The notes below the pieces were generated by a model. The model was not told where the DNA came from and ran no database searches. It saw only the letters and a program-made list of their open reading frames with translations. DNA of 64,000 bases. It comes from Laguncularia racemosa. Lineage: Eukaryota > Streptophyta > Magnoliopsida > Myrtales > Combretaceae. The position numbers and the translations under genes are program-made. The stretch spans positions 1,736,001 to 1,800,000 of the forward strand of contig JBBMOL010000091.1 in assembly GCA_037954665.1 (NCBI GenBank). Direction: 5' to 3'. The number at the start of each line of letters is the position of its first letter. Positions within the stretch are counted from its first letter, which is position 1. Shown here piece by piece: positions 48,321 through 60,479 of the stretch.

Positions 48321-51300
48321 TTAACCAATCAAGTTCTACTATATACCAGTTACAGCCACTTTTCATGTTTTTGTTTCAAGGATTTTACCATTTTATGGTT
48401 CTGTACAGTATCCTATGCCGTAAGCACATCCGTTAAGCTGAAAAGTGAAACCTCTCTCCGTCTATCTCTCAGAATTCTAGAACAAGAAATGAGTTCTTAT
48501 AAAAAATATTTACCAGCATATACTTAGGAGAAGTAGCTGAATTCATTAACATTTATGATAAAGTGAAAATTACAAGCAAAGCAGATCGACAGTCTTGTAA
48601 CTAATCAACTGAAATAGGCTTCCGCACATCCATCATGACAACTTCCATGCTCTAAACTCACCTATGTTCAGGGGCTATTATAAATCTAAAACGTACTTCA
48701 AATTCTCGATTGCAATCCAACTGAAAAATTCCAGTGTTTTCCACAGCCCGTTCTATGTTTTCTTCCCCTTTCTTTTTGCGAGGAAAACACTTGAACTACT
48801 TTCGATTTTTCAAACATACGAATCCAATGGAATTGTTACATCTTGAGATAGTTAGAACTCACTCCTAAAAGCTCTTAATTACATTGTTTGGTTACGTGGT
48901 AATTTAAATCTTTTTACTCGAAATAGTAATAACAAATTCAGAAAAAAGATATTCTTGATAAGCTAAAATTTATATTTCCATCGTTTTCGAGAAGCAATGA
49001 CGAAGAACTTTACTATTGTCCCACAAATTTATGGTTTAAGGATGACCTTTCCTCTCCGGGCCAAAAAAAAAACGATGACCTTTCCCTCTTAAACATCTCT
49101 ATCAGTGAGACAAGTTGATTGGTCATAAGGATTTGACTTAAACACCCAACTCTCCATCTACAATGTTCCCATGTAATATTTATTATGATATCTAGTTACA
49201 ATTTGAATTTGTAATAATAATTTTACAAAAAAATCTCCATTATAAAATTATTGAATGATCATTCATTATTTAAGTATACAAATAACAATACTTTATTTAA
49301 GTTGATCTTGTTTCTCGAGATATCTTCATTAAAATTAAAATTAATAAATGACAATGTTATTATTACATTACATCCAAGGTGCACAGGCTTGAAATGTAGT
49401 ATTTGAAATGCCCATCAAGTAAGACTAATAAGAAGACAGAAAAATACAAAGTGCAACTATATTTGTAGAAATGGGGTATTGTCATAAAATTATCAATTAT
49501 ACTTGAATTTATTCTTACTCCCTATATTGCATCTATTTTTTGGAGCCAAATATAGCATTAAAGTATCAATGTTGAAGCCAATTATAGCCTTAAGGTATCC
49601 TTATTGAAGCTCTAGACCTCCTATGGTCACTTGCTTATGCATTGTTTTATCGTTTATATGTTGCCCTATTACTTAATTGTTAATGTCATTAATATATTGG
49701 TTAAGTAGTAATCTTTTTACAACACATTAACGGTAATAATTTAAATGCGAATATTTAATTATACTTATTATTGGCTTTGATAACAATTAACAAAACAAAC
49801 GCCTGTGACATTAAATTACAACTAAACAAAGCAAGTTTTATTTATCTTCTTTATGAAAGTTTCCAAGATTACACAATTTCACATGATCATTGTTAATGTA
49901 TTTATACAATTTCTTTACTGGTTTTGATAATAATAAAATAATTAATCATTTTATTGACAAATCTATGAAGTGTACAGAATAAAATTGTTAATCATAATAA
50001 AAATAGAATGACTTGGAAAGTATATCAGAGGATATTCTAAATTTAAATGAAGAATGTAAATACTCAAAAAATAGCTTAAAGAATGTATTTGGAAAATGAA
50101 GTTTGAATAGAATATTTGATCTAAGCTTAAGTTGAACAATGTAATTGGATTGAAGACCTAACTCCACTTACTAGATGTATTTGGAAAATATATCTAATTC
50201 AATTCCACTTAAGTTGGTTCATAAATTTGTAGGGATTGATTTTAAGAAAAATTACTAATTATGTTTAAGAGAAGATTATTTACGTTTATTCAATGAAGAA
50301 ATATAAGGTTCACGAACAATATAGATATTTATAGATGATCAAAAGAAGATGTTACTACATTTCAAATTCAAAGAGATTTGATCGTGCTTTTTGGATAAGG
50401 ATGGAAGTTAAGACATGTTTGATTAGTTAAAATATCCATTTGAAATTCAAATTGGTTGATCCAAGTTTATCCATAAATAATGAGGAAGTTTTCAGTATAA
50501 CAACCTAATCTTATCTAGATAAAATTCACATAGAAAAAGGATCAAGATATCAAGAAGCTGCAAGGAAACACAAGCCAACGTTGAAATTCAAAAGAGATAA
50601 AGATCAAGTTGAGATTCAAGGATAGCTACTCCAACAAATGATATACTAGAAAAGATTTATGACTATTTTAGAGACTAAAGATTGAAAACAATAAATAATC
50701 AACTAGTTCAAATTTGAAAGAAGCATAACAACATAATCAAGAACTACTTACTTTTGCAAATTCAAAGACTTCCTCAGAGACCATTCTATACTATATTTAC
50801 ATGTATGTTATTATTTTATTTTGAGCACCAATACTTGTTGAGGATATTCATTGTTGTATTCCCCATGTTTTTGATATTTTGAGAGTTTGATAGTGTTGTT
50901 GAGAGAAGTTATAGTAGTTTTCTATAGATCTATAGATTAACCAAGTTGTGAGCTAGATAGGTGGAGTAAAAAGTGTGAAACGCTAAATATTTGACAAACT
51001 AATTGTAACTTCTCATTATTTTTGTTTATTGGATTAGTGGAACAATATCAATATGGACAATCGAGTACTTTGCAATGAAACTAGAAGACATGATTCATGT
51101 ATAAAATGGAACATTTATAAAATTTTGCACCTGATCTTCTATCTCTATCTTTTTAATTTCTATTATTTGTTTAGTTTATTTTTATGCGTTATTGTTGAAC
51201 ATTTAACACATGCTTATAGCCACCAACTAATATCTTGAGGGGTTGTGTTTTTTTTTTTAATTTTTCAAAAAAGATTAAATATTTTTATAAATATCAATTC

Positions 51301-52980
51301 ACCCCTCTCTTGATATCTAATTTGAGACTTATAATTATTATTATTATTGAAACCAATAAAGTTGAATTGTTGAAACATTTATAACCTTAAGCAATTCCAT
51401 CCCTAATAGGAAGCTCATTTTGGTGATGGTGCCAGTTTTGCTTATTCTTGTGATTCTATCCTCGCAGCATTTGAACTGAAGTCTGAACGATATTTAGCTA
51501 TCATTGACATTTGCTACCAAATATATCCCTTTTTTGGGCATAGTTACTGAAAATATGTTTAAGAAGTTCATATCATGAGGAAGGTATTTTATCTTGTTTA
51601 GCTAACAAACTTCCCTTTTTAATAACTTGTTAAGGGTGTAATCCCAAGCATATTAGATTTTCAGCATTTTGGGGGGACAATTGTATAGATTAGGGGTTTG
51701 GACCGTCCATAATTTGATAGCTGAAATCCTCATTAAAATAACTTGAGATTAAACGATGGATTAGATGGTACCACTAATAGAACTATAAAAGTTTGTAGAC
51801 TATGTGAGCAAATACCGAATAGATATCAAGTTACATGTATCACTAAAATAATGCCAGGAACAACAAACCTATCATCGAAGAATATCGCAAGACATTGCAT
51901 CCAATTTGGTGTCTGACCATTTTCTTGTGTCTCGCCAAGTGATGCAGAACTTCAAATGGGAACATCAGGTTAAGTTCCATGATCTATGCCATTGTGAACG
52001 CAAAAGAGCAATATCGCCGACAGTTATTTCAACAGAAAAGAAGGATTTCGTACACATAAAAATGATTAAATAAACTGTTGAATTCTGTCCTCCAATGAAG
52101 ATAAGTTGTATGTAACACAGACAACAAGTGTCCGTTGACAAAAAAAGGAGGGAGAAACATGACTAAGCAAAGGACCCCATGGAATGAAAATTACCAGACT
52201 GGTCCAGCAAACGACAATGGCAGGACATCTCAAATCAAACTACTTATGCTTCCTCCCTGGAAAGTAAATGAAGAATTTTATTCACAAAAAGACAGCATAC
52301 GGAACCAGTAAACAAGGTTTTCGAAAGCATATATGCTATATGCAATAATTGATGTGGAGAAACAGTTGCACCATGTCCTAGAAGTCGGGATAACGAAAAG
52401 AATCCTAAGGGATAATCCATTAACGGATATCTTAGGACACCGTCCCAACATTTAAGGCTCGTTTGAGGAATTTCATTGCAAGATTGCATCTCGTGGGGCG
52501 TGTTTTGGGGTGATTAGAGCGAGCATGCTAACATGTTCTGTCTTGAAAGGGAGAGCAAAAAAAACATATTCCTATCCTTTTAATAGCAAACAAAACCCAA
52601 AATAGGCTTCTAGCTCAACTGCATCTCAGTAGGCATGACTGAATTCGACTTAGTCATTTAGTTATCGAAATTCATCCAACCTAAGAGCAAGACCAAACCT
52701 ATCAAATACCTTAAAAGAAAGAAACTTGACAAATTTTACCCAGAAAAAAAAAAAAAAAAGGAAGTTGACGATTTATAAATCCTAAAAACATCATATGCAC
52801 AAGCACAACTTAAAATCAAAAAATAAAAAATAAAAATCTTTACATAAATCGACTAAAATAAAACAAAACCCAAAGCATATCACATTCTACAATCAGTCGA
52901 TAGATTCTCAAATTAACCAGAAAATAAATTAATAAAAACGAAAAGATTATAACAGAAAGAAAAATGCAAATGCACAAGAA
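48321..52980. other. Intergenic, AT-rich, with possible LTR remnant
   Basis: Begins with the NAC 3' flank. A short imperfect tandem repeat lies at 49541-49610 (GAAGCCAATTATAGC variants). The stretch near 50.0-51.35 kb resembles a degraded retroelement LTR (separate entry). Around 52.1-52.6 kb the DNA is less AT-rich, with a minus-strand frame at 52244-52489 (81 codons, unmatched), possibly flanking DNA carried along with the L34 pseudogene. No intact gene. Confidence 0.5.
49990..51330 (+). repeat. Possible degraded solo LTR of a copia element
   Basis: The end near 51290-51330 reads CAATTCACCCCTCTCTTGAT, a form commonly seen near the 3' end of large plant copia (SIRE/Maximus-type) LTRs. The upstream kilobase has the matching AAGATCAAG/GATATCAAG style. 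No primer site, coding remnant or second LTR is seen, so this rests on pattern memory only. Confidence 0.3.
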
Positions 52981-52987
52981 CAAGTAC

Positions 52988-53253
52988 CCCTTGAATTCTC
53001 TTCCCACTAACAGGACACTTCCACTTGCTCTCTTCTTTGTTGTCTGATAAACCAACTTACCACCTTCATTAGAAAAATTAAAAAGGTAACGAACAAAATC
53101 ATCATAATTAAACAACAAATATTTCAATAATATATTAAAATAGTTGAGTATGTGACCTTAAATTTGGCTACCTGGTGTTTTGACGACACGATGCCGATTG
53201 AATTTGGTGGCATAACTATGCTATGATGGGTATAATATGTAAGCCTTGCACAT
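52988..53253 (-). pseudogene. RPL34: Ribosomal protein L34 (eL34) pseudogene, intron retained, 3' part missing
   Basis: eL34 is a component of the cytosolic large ribosomal subunit. On the minus strand the first block (53253-53172) opens ATGTGCAAGGCTTACATAT, a damaged form of the expected MVQRLTY start. It then reads HSYATKFNRHRVVKTP in frame, with K-F-N-R in place of the usual K-S-N-Q. A 108-bp GT-AG intron (53064-53171) follows. The second block (53063-52988) reads GGKLVYQTTKKRASG, then shifts frame before CPVSGKRIQG and meets a possible donor (GGG|GTACTT). Breaks: indels in the first codons and in the R-K-R stretch, and a net 4-base loss before K-C-P. The remaining two thirds of the protein are not found downstream. 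Because an intron remains, this came from DNA-level duplication, not a processed mRNA. Confidence 0.85.
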
Positions 53254-53263
53254 TTTTGCTATA

Positions 53264-56200
53264 CATGCAAACGTTTATCGTAAGATAAGAAGAATAATAT
53301 ATTATAATTTTTTTATTATATTTTGTACAAATAGTAATGTACACGAATTATTATCATTATATAAGGTTTTTTTTTTTTTACGTCAACGTAAGATTATTTT
53401 ATGATTTTTACGAATAAGATTATTTTGATATGTATGTTTTTTTTTTCTTTTTTTTATCTTCTCCAGTTTCTTAAATTATCTTTTATCCAATGAGTTAGTC
53501 TACTACATAAACTAAAAATTTATCCATATTAAGATGATGACAACTAAATGCCACTTGTGTGCATTCCTATTGCTATTCTATTAAATAAGCTGTCAACTGG
53601 AGATGAATGGTATTGCTGTTATGTAGAATATGATATGACAGGAATAAAACCATAATTTTCAAGGAATAAAATAAAAATATGAAAGTTATTCCTTATAGTT
53701 TTTTAAAGATATTTTATGGACAGATTTGAAAATATAGTAAGAATAACCGAAGAATAGTTAATTTATGTTTGAGTTTTTTTTCTCTCTTTCTTTTTTTTTT
53801 TTAATGTTAGAATGTAAATTTTAAAAATAAAATATAAGTTAAAAGTGGAGTCAGCATCTCTATCCAACCCTTAGGCTGACGTGATGCGACACTCCACACT
53901 TTTATATGGTTTCTTCCATTTTTATATTTATAACCTTTTAATTACTTCAAATGTTTTTAAAAACAAGTACCTAAAACTAGGGGTAAGTGATAACGCCTTA
54001 CAAGTAACTATAATATTAACCGTATGACGTTAATATGTAACCTATTGCACTTCATCATACGGTAGTCCTTGTTAAAGACTGATTAAGATTAAGGTACACC
54101 TAACATTTATTTCTCCATGTATTAATAGTTGGCATTTTCGTTCTTTTGATAAACCTTATAAATTGACAAATAAGTAAACAAATTTATATAACTTATTTAG
54201 AATTCTTTTAATTTATGTTTGGCTTAAATATAGGGTTTATGGAGGCTTCTCATTAATTTGGGATAAAGAGATGAGTTTGGAAAGTGTTACATTAAGGTGA
54301 AATAAGGTTAATCACTTGGTGGGTAAATCGGTAAATGGCCAACTTCTTAGGTTGATTTTGATTGGGTTTCAACTCATTTTCCCTATTCTATGTATAGTGT
54401 TGCCTAAATAAAGATTATCTATGGTTTTGTTGTGAGTCCTTTACTCTATCAATTTAGGGCTTATGAAACTAATTAACTTGTTACTACATTCCTTTTTACA
54501 AATCTATGCCTTTTTTCTCTCTATGGTTTTCTATTCAAGGATGATCTTAGAGATTCCTATTCTCATGTTGTAGATTGAATTTATCGATTTTGCTAGAAAT
54601 TTATTAAATTGTCATCTATGTTATGGTTTAAGATTTTTTTGGCTAACTCTTCGGAATTAAGATTAATTTATGATTCTAGCATTGTTTTGTTCATAGATTT
54701 CAGCATGGGGCATGTTAGGGTATAGATTTGATAGATTTGATATTGATACCAGGATTTAGATTTGAATTAGGATTGCAAGGCTTAGTTTTACAATTTGATT
54801 ACAATAGGTCTAAATTCTAAGTTCTAATTATTGAATTTTTGAACTTATCTAGATGGTAACCTGAAAGCATTCCTCTCTCTTATCGCACACCACCATCAAA
54901 CACCATTTTCTAAACTCGATCTATCTTAATAACTAAACCAAAAATGAAAAAAAAATCCCTAAAATTTCATAAAAGAAAATCAAAACTCCAAACTCTTGAA
55001 TTTCCATTCCAATTTCATTTGTTTCTTGAGAAAATTAGAAGCCTTGGTAGTAATAGAAACTTTAACCGCCATGTATAGTACCGGTGCTCGTGGGTCTCTC
55101 TCTCATAACTCCAAGACAGCACATCCTTCAAAACTCATCATCCTGCAATGCCAACATAGATGTCGACAAGAAACTCCTACTCTTCGAAGTGCTTTTCTTT
55201 AGTTTCTTCTTGTTCTCATTTTTGGTAACTTAGGGCTTGAAATTGTTGATCGATTTATTGAATATCAAAGATGTAGATGAGGCATTTAAAGCGCATCTAA
55301 GAGGGATCGAAGAGAGAGAAATTTAAAGTGGAGATTAGGAGTAAATAAAGGTTAGGGTTACGATTAGGCTAAGGAAGAAGATGAATTGAGATTGATGAGA
55401 GCAATTTAATTATTTAATTTTTATTATAGGTTTATTGCTTAGTTACTTTTTCACCCAACTAAACAACATAACACAGTAATATTTATTATACCTATGTTCT
55501 ATTTTTAATGAATTAAAATTCCACTCTCTTTATATTTCATTCGGCAAAGTAAATAAATAGTGAAAGAATCTAATTTGGAGTTATTTCTTACGGAAATAGA
55601 TTGTGAGAAAGCCACAAGGCTATAAATGCCAACTTTTAAATGTGTTTTAGGGGTTATCCTCATCCTACGACAGCTTTAAATACTATTAAATCTATTTTAA
55701 TTACTGTCGTATTAAACGTCGTTATTATTATTATTAAATGTCGGTAAGTCGAATAATTTAATTCCTTTGTTTTATTTGAAAGTCGAAATAAAGATTATTT
55801 GTTTGTTTGTTTCAATGTGTGACGGTTGAAGTCACGCTCCTCTAGACTTACACACGGAGAAATAAAATTCAATTCCCTTGACATCACAAAGCAGTAAACA
55901 CAAGCAATTGATTTTTTCAAAGAAAACTAATTAAAACGTGTTGGTTAAGTTATTATGGAAGGGACCTCATGTTTCCATTAACCTCAACGCCAGCTTGAAC
56001 GTTTTCATGGGCCCTCATTGGTGTATAAAAATCACCCAACCATCATCATGCTCTTTATTTTGACCGATTCACGATCACCAGATTTCCGGTTATTAACCAA
56101 CATGTTACTTGTAATGTAATAAACATTAAACAACTCTCTCAAAACTATTAAAATTACGAAATAATGTGGAATTTTTAAAGATAGTTTTTAAAAAAATTGA

Positions 56201-56500
56201 AATATTAAATGTGTTAGAAAAAATTCTTAAATCTTGTGACATCATCCTAAAAAATTGATAAAAACTGATGTACTACGAAAAAAAATAAAATTTAGGATCC
56301 AAGTGTCAATGTTTTGAGATGAGAAGTAGGGATCGGGATCGCCCGAGTTTTTATTTTCATTTGCAATAAGTCAAAACCAATTATACATAAGCATGAAAAG
56401 GCTGTACCCAAAAGAAGCCCCTGAAACTTTCTTCGGCTTATCCTCAGGTTAAACCGATCTAACTGCAAAACTACTAAAACATGGCTCGTGCTGTGGATTA
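53264..56500. other. Intergenic, AT-rich, no gene recognised
   Basis: Covers the flank of the L34 copy and the 3' flank of the DUF1666 gene. A 68-codon plus-strand frame at 54996-55202 has no match. The block 54.85-55.4 kb is less AT-rich but gives no recognisable domain in any frame. Runs of T near 53370 and 53790 are unremarkable. Confidence 0.5.
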
Positions 56501-59500
56501 TCAACATGGAAAAAGCAAAAACGACGGCTCTACATGTATTTTCTTGTTAACAAAAACTATCCTGCTTAATTTCCCTTCGCACCAGGCTAGTTGGTCACTT
56601 GTTATTCTTGACATGTTCAGTACTCTCCTCACTAATCTCATATCCACCTGAGACAAGAAACAGAGGGCTTGATCTGCTTCTTCAACCTGGTGCTTTCGGA
56701 ACCTCCGGAGTATGCAGTTTCCGCCCGTCAACAGCTCTTTAATCTTCTTTTCTTTCTGCATTTCAAGATTGGATGTGTGAGATGAGTAGCCATTACAGGG
56801 ATAGAAATTGAATTCCGATGAAGATATGTTACATGAAGAAAAATACCTTATGAAGCGTATTCTGCACCTCCATCAACAGCTCTAAATCTGCTGGATCCTG
56901 CAGTTCAGGCCGAGCGCCCTTTAGATTTTTGTGGAACTCGGATTTTGCGTCTTTATCAGCACGGATAAATTTCCAAAATATTCGTATTGATTCTTCTATA
57001 ATCTCTATCAATACGTCGCTCGTGATGGCATACTCGCTTTTCCGTGTCGTTCTTGCTTTTTTCCTATCCTTAAGGCTGTCCTCTGGATGGCAATGCAACT
57101 CTAATTAGTACATGTCTAAACAGCAGTTTTTGTAGATAATAAGGATTCTTCACATTGGTAAATCACTAACCTCTAATGACTGGAACCTGAAGTAGATTGC
57201 GCAAGAAACACCGGTTCTTGACATAATATTGCACGCGTGGTGCTTCGAATTTTTCATTCTCTAAGAATCTCTGCAGAAGTACTTGCAACTGTTGGAATTC
57301 ACCCGCGACTTGGTTGTATCTACGAATACCGTATTGGTCAGAATCCCATAGCTCCAGTGCCTTGTCATATTGCCACTGAAGACATTCCCAAGAAAGGCAT
57401 AGCTGACCAACATATACCATTTCCAGATCACTATGCAATTCTTTCATGAACTTAACCGTTGGATCATTTTCTATCTTGTGCTCTTTCCGCAAACGAAAGC
57501 TCTGTGACAGAACGGAAGAGATTGGTTGGGATGTGCGTTTGCTGCTTGATGATATTGATTTGAGTAGATCTTTTGATTGGAATAAACCTGAGTCATGGTA
57601 TGATACTGATGATGAGGGCTGGGCCTTAACGTGAAATCAACAGTAAAGAACATGAAATGGGCATAATTTGTTGGCTACAAAGTTCTATCTTCATCATGAT
57701 CAAATCTTGATAATGTTAAAATAAAGCAACTTAACTTTCGGATGCAGAATAGGATCCAAGTTCAGGACTCAGAAATTAATATTAAATTGTGGTAGATCCA
57801 CCCATAGACCTAGACAGGTTGTATGGCTTGACAAGCAGTGAAGATAAACCTTGACCATCTCCAACCTTTGTAGACTTAAAAGACAAGAAAAACAAGGAGA
57901 CGGTTCCCACGCCGACGCCTTAAGGATTATTGTCAAATTCTACTGTTCGTGGTGTGATCCACCACGTTTGACTGAAACATATTTCTATTTAAGAATCCCC
58001 CTCATGGTTTGAATGTGATAGATGCTAATGGGTAAGCATCCACGGGTGCCTAAAATTTTTTAAAATAATTATTTGCCCGTGATTTCGCCTGTTACTTATG
58101 TAAAAGTTACCAATGAAAACTTTCATAAAGTTGTGGCTAACCTTTGTGGTTATCATCACAATGATGCTTTGTGAACTGTAGAGGTTCATGTTTTTCATTA
58201 TCTCAACTAATCAGATTGAGTGGGGACCTAATTCCTCAAAACCTTCCTTTAGACATCTAAAAGGTAGGTTGGGTAATTTATGTCAATTGATTTCAACTGC
58301 ATTAACAGGTGGAAAGGTCACTCCTCATTCATGAATAGACTTTGTCAACACCCTTCTCATGAACCTTTTCTAAAAAGCTATTTACAAAATCAAATTACAA
58401 AGTATCAGATAAACAAAATTCCAGGGCATTCGATTTTCTAATATATTTCCCGAATTTCACATAAGATGGTTGAAATTCGCAAAAGAACAAGATCGAAATG
58501 AAACTCAATGACTCACCTAGAGCATACATTTTCTGATAATTCAATATATCGAATTTCCGCATTCTTTCACGGTAGCTCCTATATATCCTGTGAAGCTCCC
58601 CCATTCTCTCCTCATGGTATAACTTATCATCAATCTTCCATGGCTTCAAATCCTCCATCATTTTCGGAATTTCAGAATCTTCCTTTATGGTAGGAAGTCC
58701 TGAAGCTCTCGCATTTTTCAGTTCTGTCTTTAGTTGCTCCATCAACTCTTGATGTTCCCACAACACCTCCAATTTTGAACCACTATCCTCATTTTCTACA
58801 CAACTACGATCTCTATTTCCATCAACTTCTCCATTAAATCCTCCTTCTTCGTTTTCTTCATGCCTGGAACTTTCATTTTCGTCGAAATCCTTCTTTACCT
58901 CCTCCTCCAGTTGTCTAAGCTCTTCCAAGATTTCCTCATCTACATCAGTGTCATCACGCTCACGCTCATACCCAGAACCTGAATTCAGATCATGGATCCA
59001 CCTCATGTCCCGAATTTTGTCTAGTTCAAGAACTGTATCGAATTCTCCATCCGACGTAGGCTCATCGCTGTTTGAATCAAGTAAACGACTCATGATGGAG
59101 AACTGCTGACTGGATGACATAGAACCAGACTCCGAATCCGAATCAGAAACAACTAATTCACTCTCTGAAGGAAAATGGAATTGCAATACTGAATTATGCT
59201 TCTCTCCTAGTAAATCGTTATCCATCTCTATATCCTTTTCAAGTCTCACTTCTTTGCTTGCACTATTTAAGACATCTTCACGCTTCGGTTCAGTGACTAA
59301 CTGCCTATCCAATGATAACTCTTCACTAATATCACTGCTAACAGAGGAACTAGCCGTGCAATGACTATCTGATTCTTTCGTGTTCGAACCGACCCATTCG
59401 CTGCTATTTCTTTTAATGTTATCCGAATTCAACTCACCAATATTCTTACTGTTTCTAGTCAAGTCTTCTAAAGTTGGAAACTTGAATGATAAAAAGGACT

Positions 59501-59987
59501 CTGTCGATTCTTCCTCCTCTTTATGTTCATCGAATTTCATGCTCTCTTCTTCTTCCTCTTCATCATAATTAAATTTCAAGTTCTCTTCTTCAAGAACAGC
59601 ATGCTCTGTTTCCTCTATTCCCATTGTATCAGAGCAAACTTCACCTTCACTAATGGTTTCGCATGTGGAATTCACACTGGAAAATTCATCTGAATCCATA
59701 TCACTCTTTCCTCCTTCAGCTTCTTCATACCTAAACATAAAAAAAGGAAAACGAACCCACTTGATATATCATGCAACACATTCTAAACGGTGGAAAAACA
59801 GCAAAAACTAATGTTATACTATAAAGTTGTATTACCTGAAGAGCAAGAAGAGCCTCTTTACAACATGAAACAGAGAAAGAAACAGGGCATGTATGTGAAC
59901 GCAGAGAGAATCAACAACGTTGGCATAATAACTCATCCTCACCAATTTGAGACGGTTGTTGAGCAAAACTCTCTTCAGTGAAACCAT
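56501..59987 (-). CDS. DUF1666 family protein (5 exons, 757 aa)
   Basis: Plant-specific protein of unknown function. Minus-strand exons are 59987-59836, 59730-58517, 57587-57171, 57082-56847 and 56755-56501. All introns are GT-AG (105, 929, 88 and 91 bp), and the joined frame is 2274 nt. Residues 1-50 (exon 1) are basic then hydrophobic (HALFLSLFHVVKRLFLLF), so a membrane anchor is likely. Residues 52-370 are acidic, Ser-rich and low in order, with Glu runs near 107-128. The DUF1666 region covers about 375-757: WEHQELMEQL, SGLPTI, MEDLKPW, RERMRKFDILNYQKMYALG; then SDLEMVYVGQLCLSWE, YVKNRCFLRNLLQVPVIR, SIRIFWKFIRADKDA; and the end HVEPSFLLFPC. The ATG at 59987 is preferred over an in-frame ATG at 59738, which lies inside the first intron. 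It appears intact. A reaction or partner cannot be inferred. Confidence 0.93.
57588..58516 (-). other. DUF1666 intron 2 (929 bp)
   Basis: Donor CTAG|GTGAGT at 58517/58516 and acceptor ACTCAG|GTTTATTCC at 57588/57587. The codon of Gly456 is split after its first base. No transposon or second gene is recognised inside it. It is ten times longer than the gene's other introns. Confidence 0.85.
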
Positions 59988-60319
59988 GATTTAGCCCATC
60001 AAAATCTGTTTTATTCGATACGAAGCAAAATCTCAGAGCAAAAGACAAAGCAGTTCTTAAACACCCTCATGACTCCGCTGAAAATTTCCAAGCAAAAAAT
60101 CGACTCATCAACCGTAAAAAAAAACGAGAATAGTGTTTATAAAGTTGAAAGCTTGGCATGAGAATCCACACATAGAAGTTGAAACTCTACCTAATTTTCA
60201 AGATTTATAAGCAAGAGCATAGAGAAAGACAACAACATTCTAGCTAATTTTGTTCGAGAATAGAGACGAACTTTACTAGTTGAGAAGTCTGTTTTTTGGG
60301 CTCTGTTTTTCTTGTACTG

Positions 60320-60360
60320 TAGGGAGAAAAAAAGGAGAGAGAGAGAGGGAGAGAAATTTG
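60320..60360 (-). promoter_or_regulatory. TC-rich tract in the DUF1666 leader or core promoter
   Basis: The plus strand shows a GGAGAGAGAGAGAGGGAGAG run, so the sense strand of the gene is a CT-microsatellite about 340 nt upstream of the ATG. Pyrimidine-rich tracts of this kind are common in plant core promoters and leaders and are potential sites for GAGA-binding (BPC) proteins. Function is inferred only. Confidence 0.4.
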
Positions 60361-60479
60361 GTGAAAATGAAAGTTTACGTCTTTGTGTTTTTATTTCCTT
60401 TTTCGATAGCTTGGAATTTTAGGAAAAATATTCAATTTAAAAAATATCTATATATATATTACCTTTGAGAAAGAAAACG

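Noticed and set aside
52244..52489. 81-codon minus-strand open frame near the L34 pseudogene
   Set aside because: Does not match the missing part of L34 or any family I recognise; kept only as a remark in the intergenic entry.
57446..57653. Short open frames on both strands around DUF1666 exon 3
   Set aside because: Wrong frames; the spliced reading GLFQSKDLLKSISS joins exons 2 and 3 perfectly.
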